From NCBI GenBank assembly GCA_050260675.1, contig JBLNCN010000011.1, forward strand, positions 248,001 to 312,000: a stretch of 64,000 nucleotides of DNA, written 5' to 3'. Source of the stretch: JBBDIP01 sp050260675. GTDB taxonomy: Bacteria > Bacillota > Sulfobacillia > Fermentithermobacillales > Fermentithermobacillaceae. Made by a program: the position numbers and the translations under genes. Shown piece after piece: positions 7,814 through 16,176 of this stretch (positions are counted from its first letter, which is position 1; every line of letters begins with the position of its first letter). The notes beneath the pieces were generated by a model. It worked only from the letters and a program-made list of their open reading frames with translations, did not search any database and had not been told where the DNA came from.

Positions 7814-8981
7814 GCCCGGTCACGCACCAGGCGTCCTCAACCTTTCCGTTCCGGACCGCGTAGATGACGTCGTGCAGATTGACCGTGGTGCAGCAGTGGC
7901 TGGGGATGAGCATTATCTTGTCCCCGACCTTGAGCGGCTTGGGGGCGGTCTTGCCGTACTTGGCATCCAGGTCCACGAGACCCGGTAGCCGGTCCGGCTC
8001 CTCGGTCGACCGCAGGCTCACATGCTCTTCAGACATATGGAAGACCTTGAGCCCGTATGACGGCAATGTGGTAACCAGCCCGAATTCCTCCGTCATGGAC
8101 TTGATCCCGGCGTCGCAGATGTAGAGCTGCGGCTCCGGATGGCTGGCTATGGTGGCGAGCACCGCCAAAGAGTGCCGGAAATCTACGCCGTCGGTTCCGC
8201 CGTAGCGGGCGTCCATGAAGATGTAGGAGCCGGCTTCAATGTCGGTGAGCCCTTTGCGCTTCCCGCCGAACATGTAGGTGCCGGACCCAGCGGCGCTGAC
8301 GATGCCGGAGTCCAGCCCTGCCCCCTGCTTCACGGCGTCGCGGTAGCCCAGGAGGACATCGTAGGATTCCTCGGCAGCCTTCTGCCTCTCCTCCAGACTA
8401 GGCATGAACACCGCGTGCCCCTCGTAGCCCATGAGGCCGGCGTAATAGACCCCTGGGAGGGTGGATGCCAGCTTCGCCAGCTCGACGGCATCGGCATGAG
8501 TCCGCACTCCACCGCGATGGTTGCCTGAGTCGACCTCGATCACTATTCCAACCTTGCCGCCTTGTGCAGCGGAGGCTCTGGAGATGTCCAGCAGGTTCTC
8601 CTTGGTGTCGACGGCCACCTTGAGGTCCGTCTTCTTTGAAAGAGCAGCCAGACGCTGCAGTTTCTTCTCACCTATGGTCTGGTTGGCTATGAGGATATCG
8701 GGAAGGCCCCCCTCGGCCATTGCCTCAGCCTCGCCCAGTTTGGCGCAGCAAATGCCCAGCGCACCTCTCTCCATCTGCTTCTTCGCGATCTCGGGGGTCT
8801 TGTGGGTCTTAGCGTGGGGCCTGATGCCGACTCCGGCTCCCGAATCCTTCAGGAACTGCATCATCTTGTCCATGTTGGATTCCATAATGTCCAGGTCCAC
8901 GACCAGAGCCGGCGTCTCAATCTCAGATATCGGACGCCCCACTACGCTCTCCAAACAGCAGCAGCGCTTCTTCTCTTCCAC
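7797..8981 (-). CDS. DSD1-like PLP enzyme (D-serine dehydratase / D-threonine aldolase family)
   Basis: Fold type III PLP enzyme of the alanine-racemase-N superfamily. The PLP lysine lies in IRPHAKTHKTPEIAKKQ near residue 60, and the C-terminal domain has the zinc-binding SHCCTTVNLHD motif of eukaryotic-type D-serine dehydratases and D-threonine aldolases. Members remove or cleave D-3-hydroxy amino acids in the cytoplasm; substrate specificity cannot be set here. I chose GTG 8981 because GGAGG precedes it by about 10 bases; an ATG at 9011 with GGGAG is a real alternative. The 3' end runs into a tandem array. It lies downstream of the broken larA-like gene, in the same direction. Confidence 0.82.
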   Translation of the reverse strand: MEEKKRCCCLESVVGRPISEIETPALVVDLDIMESNMDKMMQFLKDSGAGVGIRPHAKTHKTPEIAKKQMERGALGICCAKLGEAEAMAEGGLPDILIANQTIGEKKLQRLAALSKKTDLKVAVDTKENLLDISRASAAQGGKVGIVIEVDSGNHRGGVRTHADAVELAKLASTLPGVYYAGLMGYEGHAVFMPSLEERQKAAEESYDVLLGYRDAVKQGAGLDSGIVSAAGSGTYMFGGKRKGLTDIEAGSYIFMDARYGGTDGVDFRHSLAVLATIASHPEPQLYICDAGIKSMTEEFGLVTTLPSYGLKVFHMSEEHVSLRSTEEPDRLPGLVDLDAKYGKTAPKPLKVGDKIMLIPSHCCTTVNLHDVIYAVRNGKVEDAWCVTGRGKFA

Positions 8982-9036
8982 CTTGGTTAACCCTCCATCC
9001 CATCTCGCCATTCCACTTGCTCCCGCGACAGCCTCT

Positions 9037-9085
9037 TGAGACTAGCCGGTAGAGACTACTTGACTGAGTCTGCCGGTTGAGACTA
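9037..9085. repeat. four-unit 13-14-bp tandem array
   Basis: The octamer tgagacta or a close variant starts at 9037, 9051, 9065 and 9078, with CCGGT following in two of the units. It fills the gap between the larA-like gene end and the PLP-enzyme start. No promoter was recognised in it. Confidence 0.5.
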
Positions 9086-9107
9086 TACGGCGACTGCTTC
9101 CAGGAAC

Positions 9108-9428
9108 CTATATGCATTTCGGGAAGGGAACCGTCGATCCTCCAAAAGGCATTATCAACACCCGCGCGTCGTCCCCCATCTTAAGGAAGGCTGCGTCCAC
9201 GGCTTCTTGCGGCAGCTCGAACGGGGTCATCTTGCATGCCATCACAATCTCGGCGCTCACCGCTGAAACCAGGTAGAGGTCGGCTTTCCTCAGAGTCCTG
9301 GCGATGGCGGCCGCCTTGTGGCCCCCAAGCACGAACTTTCGTCTGATCCGCTCGATGATCTCATCCAAGGGGTACTTGGTCATGTACTCCTCGAAATTGG
9401 TCTCTCCCAGGCCTTCTGGGCACTCCGC
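9108..9428 (-). pseudogene. C-terminal part of LarA-like racemase, in frame after TAG
   Basis: Directly continues the frame of the gene ending at 9429: after the TAG the reading is AECPEGLGETNFEEYMTKYP, which is the conserved start of the LarA C-terminal half, and runs on for about 105 residues to a normal stop. There is no indel, only the single stop codon. If translated separately it could begin at the ATG at 9383, but no good ribosome site is seen there. Most likely the gene is inactivated by one point change; readthrough or a sequencing error are alternatives. Confidence 0.7.
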
Positions 9429-10370
9429 CTAGAGGACTATCACTCCTCCGGGTTTCACGGCCCTCGTCGCATTCTCTAACGCCTTCTGAGCCTGGTACAG
9501 GTTCACGTCCTTGGGCCGCCCGCCTGCTGAGACCACGACTATGTCCGCTTCCCGCTCAATGGGTATGCCGTAGAGCCGGTCGACTACCTCGCGGCCTTCC
9601 GCCAGCGCCTGAACCGGATCCCCCGCCACGGCTCTCACGATGTTCTTCTTCTCGTCCAGGACCACGTTCAGGATGAAGTCGACCCCGATCATCTTTCCGG
9701 CTTCCTCTATGTCCTGCCTGACCGGGTTATTATCGTAGGAGCCCAGCTCGGCGCCGGGTAGGAGCTGCATCGCGTGGTTGGCCTCGACCGTTCGCTGGCT
9801 GCAGGCGCCCGGCAGCACCGCCTTAACGCCGCCTGAGTAGCCCGCGAAATAGTGGTACTCAATGTTGCCGGTGCAGATGAGGAGGTCGCAGGACGCGACC
9901 TCGGGGCAGACCTCTACGGGCGTCCCCCTGGAGGTCGTGCCTAAGTGAATATACTCGCCACTCTCGGTGCTCTCCACGCACCGGTAGTTGTCAAAGACGC
10001 GGTCCCCCACGAGCGCGCGTTTTTCAGCATCGGTCATGTGGCGGTGAATGCCCATCCCGAAGACCACGGTCACATCGTCTTCGGGGAGGCCCACGGACTT
10101 CAGGCGCTCGAGCAGAGGCGGAAGCAGCTTGTGGGACGGGGACGGGCGAGTCATGTCGCTCGCCATGATTACGACCTTCATGCCCGGCTTCGCCAGTTCC
10201 TCCAGCGGCGGCGACCCGGTGGGGTTCCGGAGGGCCCGCTCAATCTCAGCCTTCTCGTCTTGCGGAAGTACGGGCTCAGTCGGGAGCAGTACCCCGGCGA
10301 CGCTGGCCGAGGGCACGCTCACTCGCGCCGCGGACTTACCGTAAAGCAGGTCAAACCCGGTTCTGGACAT
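9429..10370 (-). CDS. LarA-family (nickel-pincer lactate racemase-like) N-terminal part
   Basis: About 313 residues matching the LarA/DUF2088 family. The residues binding the nickel pincer cofactor and substrate are visible: GIHRHMTDAEKRALVG (His), GNIEYHYFAGYSGGVKAVLP (His and the cofactor-bearing Lys) and the later ANHAMQL (His). LarA enzymes epimerise 2-hydroxy acids such as lactate. A full protein is about 420 residues; here an in-frame TAG at 9429-9431 cuts it after VKPGGVIVL, with the rest intact downstream. GGGGGGAG just before the twin ATGs (10370/10373) sets the start. No larB, larC or larE is nearby, so the cofactor would have to come from elsewhere in the genome. Confidence 0.8.
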   Translation of the reverse strand: MSRTGFDLLYGKSAARVSVPSASVAGVLLPTEPVLPQDEKAEIERALRNPTGSPPLEELAKPGMKVVIMASDMTRPSPSHKLLPPLLERLKSVGLPEDDVTVVFGMGIHRHMTDAEKRALVGDRVFDNYRCVESTESGEYIHLGTTSRGTPVEVCPEVASCDLLICTGNIEYHYFAGYSGGVKAVLPGACSQRTVEANHAMQLLPGAELGSYDNNPVRQDIEEAGKMIGVDFILNVVLDEKKNIVRAVAGDPVQALAEGREVVDRLYGIPIEREADIVVVSAGGRPKDVNLYQAQKALENATRAVKPGGVIVL

Positions 10371-10410
10371 CATTCTCCCCCCGGTACACCGGCTCCGGCT
10401 ATGCCGGCCA

Positions 10411-10461
10411 CGTAGACTCCAAGTCTGCGTAGACTTCAACTCGACGTAGACTTCAAGTCTC
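10411..10461. repeat. three 17-bp units, two containing a perfect palindrome
   Basis: Units cgtagactccaagtctg, cgtagacttcaactcga and cgtagacttcaagtctc lie head to tail. The third contains the perfect palindrome agacttcaagtct and the first a near-perfect one. They sit between the DUF192 gene and the larA-like gene, both leftward, so they could be operator or terminator elements as well as slippage products. Confidence 0.6.
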
Positions 10462-10478
10462 GGGGAAAAGACTCCTGC

Positions 10479-10874
10479 TTACGGGGTTGTTGATTCCTCA
10501 AAGTCCAGGTGGTGGCCGGCCAAGACCCCCAACCTTTCCAGAGTCCCGGCGGGGAGTTCCAATGTATGTTCACCCGGGGGGATCGGTCCCACGAAGCACC
10601 AGGGCTTAACGCGGGGACGGATTGCCACGACCCACATGTCCCGGTCCAGATAGGCGACGTCGATGGAGAACCGCATGAAGCAGGTGTGGACGGACTTGCA
10701 GCCCTCCAATAAGAGACCTTCACCGTCTCCCAAGGCGCTGCGGCCCATGAGTCCGGCGAACCTCCTCAGGAAGGTGTCGGCCACCTGGAGCCGCGTCGCA
10801 AGGCAGCGTCCCGTGTTCAGGTCCACCAATCTCCTCGCGCCTCTCGAAGGCGTCCCCATTTCCGCGGGCGTCAC
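10479..10874 (-). CDS. DUF192 family protein at the end of the Tad operon
   Basis: 131 residues with the DUF192 core: TFLRRFAGLMGRSALGDGEG, then FMRFSIDVAYLDRDMWVV and the closing LELPAGTLERLGVLAGH. Function is unknown; many homologues are exported, but this one has no clear signal peptide. It overlaps tadC by 4 bases, so it is translated as the last gene of the pilus operon. DUF192 genes are often seen at the end of Tad loci, which suggests a role in pilus assembly or surface maturation, though this is only association. Confidence 0.85.
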   Translation of the reverse strand: MTPAEMGTPSRGARRLVDLNTGRCLATRLQVADTFLRRFAGLMGRSALGDGEGLLLEGCKSVHTCFMRFSIDVAYLDRDMWVVAIRPRVKPWCFVGPIPPGEHTLELPAGTLERLGVLAGHHLDFEESTTP

Positions 10875-11806
10875 GGCACGGGCCCCCCCACTCCACTCAG
10901 GATCGCCAGGATGTTGAGCACGGCGGGGCCCAGGATCACGATGAGGATTGCCGGGAAGATGAAGAACACCATCGGGAAGAGCATTTTCACCGGGGCCTTC
11001 ATTGCTTGCTCCTCAACGGCCTGTTGGCGCTTGTCGCGCATGAGGTCCGACTGCAGCTGGAGGACCTGAGAAATGCCCACCCCCAACTGCTCGGCCTGTA
11101 CAACTGCGTTCACCATTAGTCCCAGTTCGTGCACTCCGACCCGGTCCGCGGTGTCCTTTAGGGCGTCTTTCCGCGACTTGCCAAGCTGCATCTCTCTTAA
11201 GGCTCTTCCAAACTCATCGCTTACGGTGCCCTTGAACTTGTCGACCACTCGGAGCAGCGCCATATCAAACGTAAGTCCTGCCTCCACGCTAACGATGAGG
11301 AGGTCCATGATGTCGGGCAGGCTCCTGCGGATTTCCGTCTGCCGCCGTCCCGCCTGCCGGGAAAGTCTCAGCCAGGGAAGGTAACCCGCAATGGATCCCG
11401 AGGATACAGCAAGGGTGGTAGCCCTGCTTGCAGGAAGGCCCATCACTCGCAAGAGCCCCAATACGGCGGCCAAAACGATGGCGGCCCTGATCGCCGAAGA
11501 CGCCAAGAAAGCGTTGGGCTTCACGTTGTTGGGGTTGCCTGCCCTCTCGAGCCGCTCCTCAACCGCGCCCAGGACCTTGCCCGGCGTCGCCTGGCCAATC
11601 GCGGTTATGATTGACCGGAGGAAAGCGCCCACCGTCCTGTCCAAAAGCGGCCGCTTCAGTATGTCTTCCTCATCTTCGCGGAGGTCTTCGATTTGGAGTG
11701 AGTGCAATCGCTCCAGCGTGCGAATCCGTTTCCCTCCCAGAGCAAGCCTGAAGGTGGTGGCGACGCAGAAAGTGGTCAGGAGTGCCGCTCCCGCGGCGGC
11801 GTACAT
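10871..11806 (-). CDS. tadC: Tad pilus inner-membrane platform protein TadC
   Basis: 311 residues: an N-terminal helix, two or three central helices and two at the C-terminus around a type II secretion F (GspF) domain (VEAGLTFDMALLRVVDKF, then MLFPMVFFIFPAILIVIL). With TadB it forms the membrane platform on which the TadA ATPase drives Flp pilin polymerisation. It lies 13 bases after tadB and overlaps the DUF192 gene, as expected for the operon. Confidence 0.92.
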   Translation of the reverse strand: MYAAAGAALLTTFCVATTFRLALGGKRIRTLERLHSLQIEDLREDEEDILKRPLLDRTVGAFLRSIITAIGQATPGKVLGAVEERLERAGNPNNVKPNAFLASSAIRAAIVLAAVLGLLRVMGLPASRATTLAVSSGSIAGYLPWLRLSRQAGRRQTEIRRSLPDIMDLLIVSVEAGLTFDMALLRVVDKFKGTVSDEFGRALREMQLGKSRKDALKDTADRVGVHELGLMVNAVVQAEQLGVGISQVLQLQSDLMRDKRQQAVEEQAMKAPVKMLFPMVFFIFPAILIVILGPAVLNILAILSGVGGPVP

Positions 11807-11819
11807 GAGGGCTTCCTCG

Positions 11820-12800
11820 CTAAACGTCGATGGTCACCACTTTTCTCACAAGGATGATCCCGAAGGTCAAGGACACGGCGCCGACGGCCAGCATCCCGAT
11901 ACCAAGAGGGCTCTTCAGCATCACCGAACTGAAGTCGGGGTACATGCTGAACATGACGCCAGCCATCGCAAATGGGAGGAGGGAAATGACCCAGGCGGAT
12001 AGCCTCCCTTGAGCCGTCAGGGTCCGGATCTTGCCCCTTGCCTTGATCCTCTTCTCAATGGTTGATGCTATGCTGTCCAACACCTGTGCCAGGTTGCCTC
12101 CCACTTGACGCTGGATGAGGACCCCGGTGACCGCGAGCTCGAGGTCTCGGCTCTCGAATCGAGACAAGAGACCGGCAAACGCATCGTCAATCGACATCCC
12201 CAACCGGGAGTCCCGCAGCACTTTGGCCAGTTCGGGCCCCAGCGGGGGCGGAGCGTCCTTGCCTACGAGTTCCAATGCCTGCATGAAGCTGTGGCCCGCG
12301 CGAAGTGAATTGGCGATGAGCGTGAGGGCATCCACCAGCTCGATCTCGAGTTTGGCAGCCCTCACCCGAATCGCGCGCCTCACCCACAGACTGGGGATCA
12401 CGGCGCCGGCGACTGCAAAGGCAAGCGGGAGGGCCACACCATTCCTCGTCAAAAGCCCCGCAACCAGGCCCGCGGCGCCGAAGGTCACAGACATCCCAGC
12501 CAGTTCCTCCGGGCGGAGGGGGATCCCGGCCTTGGTGAGGTTCACCTTGATGCGGTCCATCCACGCCTTGCCCAGCACAGAACCTAAAGCGGGTATGGAT
12601 GGGAGCTTGAGCCGGGTCCTTCGGACCGGAAGCACCGGGTTCTTTGCAGCCGAAAGTTCTTTGGCCTGGGGAGCCGCTTGGCCTGCAGTCATCTTGAGCC
12701 TTTCCTTGATCTTGCGCTGCCGGGCGGTGAGGATGTCCTCCAGCTGGAAAGCGATGAGGAAAGTCAGTAGGCCGCACAAAGTTGCTATCTGCGCCGACAT
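11820..12800 (-). CDS. tadB: Tad pilus inner-membrane platform protein TadB
   Basis: About 326 residues with an N-terminal helix, a cytoplasmic stretch of about 80 residues, and a GspF domain containing ANSLRAGHSFMQALELVGKD and LAVTGVLIQRQVGGNLAQVL, both diagnostic of TadB. Two C-terminal helices follow. I chose the ATG at 12800, 8 bases after GGAGG; a GTG and another ATG lie 6-9 bases upstream. It pairs with TadC as the pilus platform. Confidence 0.92.
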   Translation of the reverse strand: MSAQIATLCGLLTFLIAFQLEDILTARQRKIKERLKMTAGQAAPQAKELSAAKNPVLPVRRTRLKLPSIPALGSVLGKAWMDRIKVNLTKAGIPLRPEELAGMSVTFGAAGLVAGLLTRNGVALPLAFAVAGAVIPSLWVRRAIRVRAAKLEIELVDALTLIANSLRAGHSFMQALELVGKDAPPPLGPELAKVLRDSRLGMSIDDAFAGLLSRFESRDLELAVTGVLIQRQVGGNLAQVLDSIASTIEKRIKARGKIRTLTAQGRLSAWVISLLPFAMAGVMFSMYPDFSSVMLKSPLGIGMLAVGAVSLTFGIILVRKVVTIDV

Positions 12801-12851
12801 GACCATCACCTCCGTTGGCCCTGCTGAGAGGGCGTTGTTCCCCCCGCGGAT

Positions 12852-14219
12852 CTACGAGAATAACGATACCGGCACGGCAATGCCCCTGGCTTCGAGGGCG
12901 GGCAGGCACTTGGGTATCACACCCGAGGCTTTGAAGACTCCCTGCACCTTGCCCTGGGATAGCCCCTGCTCCTCAAAGATGAAGATGTCCTGGAGAGTAA
13001 TCACGTCGCCCTCCATTCCGGCTATCTCCGTCACTTTTGTAATCTTGCGGCTGCCGTCCTTCATCCTGGACTGGTGCACGATGAGTTGGATGCCGCCCAC
13101 AATCTGCTCCCGGATGGCCTTCACCGGCAGCTCGACGCCGGCCATCAGAACCATGGTCTCCAGCCTCGAGAGGAGATCCCTGGGAGTGTTGGCGTGGCCG
13201 GTGGTGAGAGAGCCGTCGTGTCCGGTGTTCATGGCCTGCAGCATGTCCAGCGCTTCGCCGCCACGGACCTCTCCCACCACAATGCGGTCGGGCCTCATTC
13301 GGAGGGAGTTGATGACCAGGTCCCGTATCGCGATCCGGCCTTTTCCCTCCACGTTGGCGGGCCGGCATTCCAGCCGGATCACGTGTTCCTGCATGAGCTG
13401 CAGTTCGGCGGCATCCTCTATGGTGATGATGCGCTCGGTGTTAGGGATGAAGGACGAGAGCACGTTCAGCGTCGTCGTCTTGCCGCTGCCGGTGCCGCCG
13501 CCCACGATCACGTTCAGCCGTCCTTCCACGCAGGCCTTCAGAAAACTGGCCATGTTGGTGTTCAGAGTGCCGAACCGGACGAGGTCCGCCATGGTGTAGG
13601 GTTTCGCGGAAAACTTCCTGATGGTGAGAACCGGCCCGTTCAGTGAGACCGGCGGGATCGTCACGTTGACACGCGAACCGTCGGGAAGCCGGGCGTCGAC
13701 CATGGGGGAGCTCTCGTCTACCCGCTTCCCCAGCGGGGCGACAATGCGCTCTATGATGCGCATCACGTGGCTCTCGTCTTTGAAGGTGACGTCGGTGATC
13801 TCGATCCTGCCCCCGCGCTCGACATAGACTCTGTCTGCTCCGTTCACCATAACTTCACTCACCGTCGGGTCCGTCAGCAGGGGTGTGATCGGCCCGTAGC
13901 CGTCGATCTCGCTCACTACTTCGCCGACCAGTCTTAGGTGCTCGCTCTTGGTGAGCGATAGGTCCATTTCCCGGATCACCCGGTCGGCCAGGGTCCCAAC
14001 TGCGTCCGAAAGGTATTTGGACCACTCGGCCTCCGACATCCTCGACATTGCGTCCACGTCGATTGTCTCGACCGCGTCTTCCATAACCCTGTCCTTAGCT
14101 GCCCGGATGAGGCTAAGGCGAGACGCCGCGACAGGCGCCGGTTCGAGAGGCATCTCCCGGACTACCGGGACTTGCTGCTCCCTTATCTGGTCAAGTCTTC
14201 GCTGCAACAACGACGACAT
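12852..14219 (-). CDS. tadA: Tad pilus assembly ATPase TadA/CpaF
   Basis: 455-residue secretion ATPase of the GspE/VirB11 superfamily, CpaF branch. It has the N-terminal CpaF domain (GYGPITPLLTDPTVSEVMVNG), Walker A GGGTGSGKTTTLN near residue 233, the Asp box and Walker B region (RMRPDRIVVGEVRGGEALDM) and the His box GHDGSLTTGHANTPRD. It powers pilin extrusion from the cytoplasmic face. The stop of tadZ lies 3 bases before its ATG, and GGGAGG inside the tadZ end serves as its ribosome site. Confidence 0.95.
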   Translation of the reverse strand: MSSLLQRRLDQIREQQVPVVREMPLEPAPVAASRLSLIRAAKDRVMEDAVETIDVDAMSRMSEAEWSKYLSDAVGTLADRVIREMDLSLTKSEHLRLVGEVVSEIDGYGPITPLLTDPTVSEVMVNGADRVYVERGGRIEITDVTFKDESHVMRIIERIVAPLGKRVDESSPMVDARLPDGSRVNVTIPPVSLNGPVLTIRKFSAKPYTMADLVRFGTLNTNMASFLKACVEGRLNVIVGGGTGSGKTTTLNVLSSFIPNTERIITIEDAAELQLMQEHVIRLECRPANVEGKGRIAIRDLVINSLRMRPDRIVVGEVRGGEALDMLQAMNTGHDGSLTTGHANTPRDLLSRLETMVLMAGVELPVKAIREQIVGGIQLIVHQSRMKDGSRKITKVTEIAGMEGDVITLQDIFIFEEQGLSQGKVQGVFKASGVIPKCLPALEARGIAVPVSLFS

Positions 14220-14222
14220 CTA

Positions 14223-15407
14223 TCAAAAACCTCCCGGGGCCGCAGCAAGGACCTGTCCCGGCTTGTCCTCTTCTGAAAGCACTTTCCGGGCCAGCTCCTC
14301 TATCTTTCGAGAGAGAGGCGAGTGCCTTGCCGATAGGAACGCGGGATTACCCATGTTGACGGCGTCCACCGAGATCTTCTCATCAGCGGGCAGGACGCAC
14401 TGGACCGGCATCCCCATCTCGATTTCCAGGTCTCTGACCCGAAGCCCGCCGGTGTAACCCATGCGGTTGACCACCACTTTGACCTTGGACCGCATGGAGA
14501 GCCTGGAGAGGAGATCGAGGCACTGCCTCATATTCTGGATGGCCGCCAGGTCCAAGGTCGTCACTACCAAGATATCGGAGGACTCCTCAAGCGCGGGTAG
14601 CACCGTATCGTGCAGATACGTCGGAGCATCCACAACGACGTAGTTGAAGACCTCCGACATAAGCGAGAGAACCTTTTGGACCTGTTCAGCCTGGACAAAC
14701 CCCGCGAAGTCAGGCTGGGAAGGGGCCGGCAGTATGCGCACTCCCGTGGGATGCTCAACGCAGCAGGCCTCGATCATATCCTTGTCCACGCTGGAAGACT
14801 CGTCGACCAGGTCGCGGATAGTCCTCTTCCAGGTAACCCCAGCCATAAGCCCCAGGTTTCCGGACAGGAGGTCCAGGTCTACCGCGGCGACCCTCTTCCG
14901 GGTCAGTTCCCGGAGAGCCATCGCCAGGTTCACTGTGATCGTGGTCTTGCCTACGCCGCCCTTGGTGCTGAACACGGTTATTGTCCGGAACTGCGGCCTT
15001 CGTGCCTTCTTCTGGACCGAGAACATCTGCTGACGCCTTTGGCCGTGCTCCGCGGCCCGCTGGATGGAGCGGATGAGTTTGTCGTCCTCGACCGGAAGCG
15101 TCACGACGTCCTTGGCGCCTACCTGAAGCGCCAGGTGCAGCGCTTTCTTGGAGTCAGAGGAAGTGACCAGGACCAGGCTTGTCATGGGCAGCTCAAGGGA
15201 GAGCGTCTCGGCGAGAGACGGCCCCTTGTTGCCCCCCAGGTCCAAGTTCAGGACTATCACCGATGGCTGAAAGCGTTCGGCCAGCGTAAAGCCTACTTCA
15301 GGACTGGAGGTGGCTCCGACTACGGCCCACTCGCCGCGGCCCGAAAGGCGGCTCTTCAGCCCGCTTGATGGCGAATCATCGATTATTAGAATAGTTGCTC
15401 GCTGCAC
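14223..15407 (-). CDS. tadZ: TadZ/CpaE: receiver-like plus ParA-type ATPase
   Basis: About 394 residues. Residues 1-125 form a receiver-like domain (ILIIDDSP, then VIVLNLDLGG, TSLVLVTSSD), which in TadZ proteins is often atypical. Residues 140-390 form a MinD/ParA ATPase with deviant Walker A FSTKGGVGKTTITVNLA. TadZ places the pilus machine, usually at a pole. GTG 15407 has GAGG 8 bases before it; a GTG at 15416 is the alternative. It sits between cpaB and tadA. Confidence 0.92.
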   Translation of the reverse strand: MQRATILIIDDSPSSGLKSRLSGRGEWAVVGATSSPEVGFTLAERFQPSVIVLNLDLGGNKGPSLAETLSLELPMTSLVLVTSSDSKKALHLALQVGAKDVVTLPVEDDKLIRSIQRAAEHGQRRQQMFSVQKKARRPQFRTITVFSTKGGVGKTTITVNLAMALRELTRKRVAAVDLDLLSGNLGLMAGVTWKRTIRDLVDESSSVDKDMIEACCVEHPTGVRILPAPSQPDFAGFVQAEQVQKVLSLMSEVFNYVVVDAPTYLHDTVLPALEESSDILVVTTLDLAAIQNMRQCLDLLSRLSMRSKVKVVVNRMGYTGGLRVRDLEIEMGMPVQCVLPADEKISVDAVNMGNPAFLSARHSPLSRKIEELARKVLSEEDKPGQVLAAAPGGF

Positions 15408-15420
15408 TGAAGACACCTCG

Positions 15421-16125
15421 CTACGGGAAGAGCTGGAGCATCCGGCCGGGAGTCTGGTGTGAGAGATAGGGTTTGGTGGAGTCGCCCACGGGCCTTGCCG
15501 AAAGCTTCAGGTCGCCGATGAATTCACCGAGAGCCACCATCTCGGCGTCGGACGGGCTTAAGGCCAGCGTAACGTTCTCAAGGCTTTGCGCTCCCTCGGC
15601 TCCCGTGAGGTCCTGCCCCACTGCCAGCACCAGCGCGTCCTGTACCAAGGTAACGGCTTTGGCGTCCCGGACCGGGTCTTCCTCGGTGTAGGTGACGATT
15701 ACGTCGACCCTGTGCCCGGGCTTCAGCAGTCCCGCTACACCCGAGAGAGCGTTGACGGGGACCGTGAGTGCCCTAAATCCCTCGGGGATCTTGTAAGGGA
15801 GTTCGGTTACCGTGTTCTCGGTAGCAACCTTGTCCAGGAGGACGGCTTCCCCAGCGTAGATGTCGGATAAGGCAAACCGGCCCGTTACCAGTTCAGCAGC
15901 CGGAGCCGCCGACGGGTGCGCGTACTTCTCCGGCACTTCCACGATCTGAAGCATATCGTCGGTAATCCGGGTGCCGGCGTCTATTCTGGCCCTGGCCACA
16001 ATCTGCGTGGCCATGGGCTCGGCCTCGGGGTTCCGCAGGCTTGCCAGGTACTGGTACACAAAGAGGCCGGTCAGGATGGCCAGCAGCAACGTTAGCGCGA
16101 ACCAAATCTTTGACTTGCCCATCAT
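15421..16125 (-). CDS. cpaB: Flp pilus assembly protein CpaB (RcpC)
   Basis: About 234 residues: one N-terminal helix (WFALTLLLAILTGLFVYQYL) and an extracytoplasmic SAF domain (VARARIDAGTRITDDMLQIV) followed by the RcpC beta domain (GFRALTVPVNALSGVAGLLK, then VDVIVTYTEEDP). CpaB/RcpC is thought to act outside the membrane in pilus assembly or wall passage. AAAGGG precedes the ATG at 16125 by about 5 bases. It is 13 bases upstream of tadZ. Confidence 0.9.
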   Translation of the reverse strand: MMGKSKIWFALTLLLAILTGLFVYQYLASLRNPEAEPMATQIVARARIDAGTRITDDMLQIVEVPEKYAHPSAAPAAELVTGRFALSDIYAGEAVLLDKVATENTVTELPYKIPEGFRALTVPVNALSGVAGLLKPGHRVDVIVTYTEEDPVRDAKAVTLVQDALVLAVGQDLTGAEGAQSLENVTLALSPSDAEMVALGEFIGDLKLSARPVGDSTKPYLSHQTPGRMLQLFP

Positions 16126-16176
16126 TGCCACCCTTTCACACGGGCACGGGACCGCCTCGCGGTTGCCCGGCGACCG

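Noticed and set aside
9108..10370. Selenocysteine explanation for the interrupted larA-like gene
   Set aside because: The codon is TAG, not TGA, and lies outside any Cys-containing active-site motif.
12115..13599. Long open frame (494 codons) on the plus strand
   Set aside because: It is antisense to tadA and tadB, whose conserved motifs are unambiguous; its protein is Ser/Arg/Pro-rich as expected for the complement of GC-rich coding DNA.
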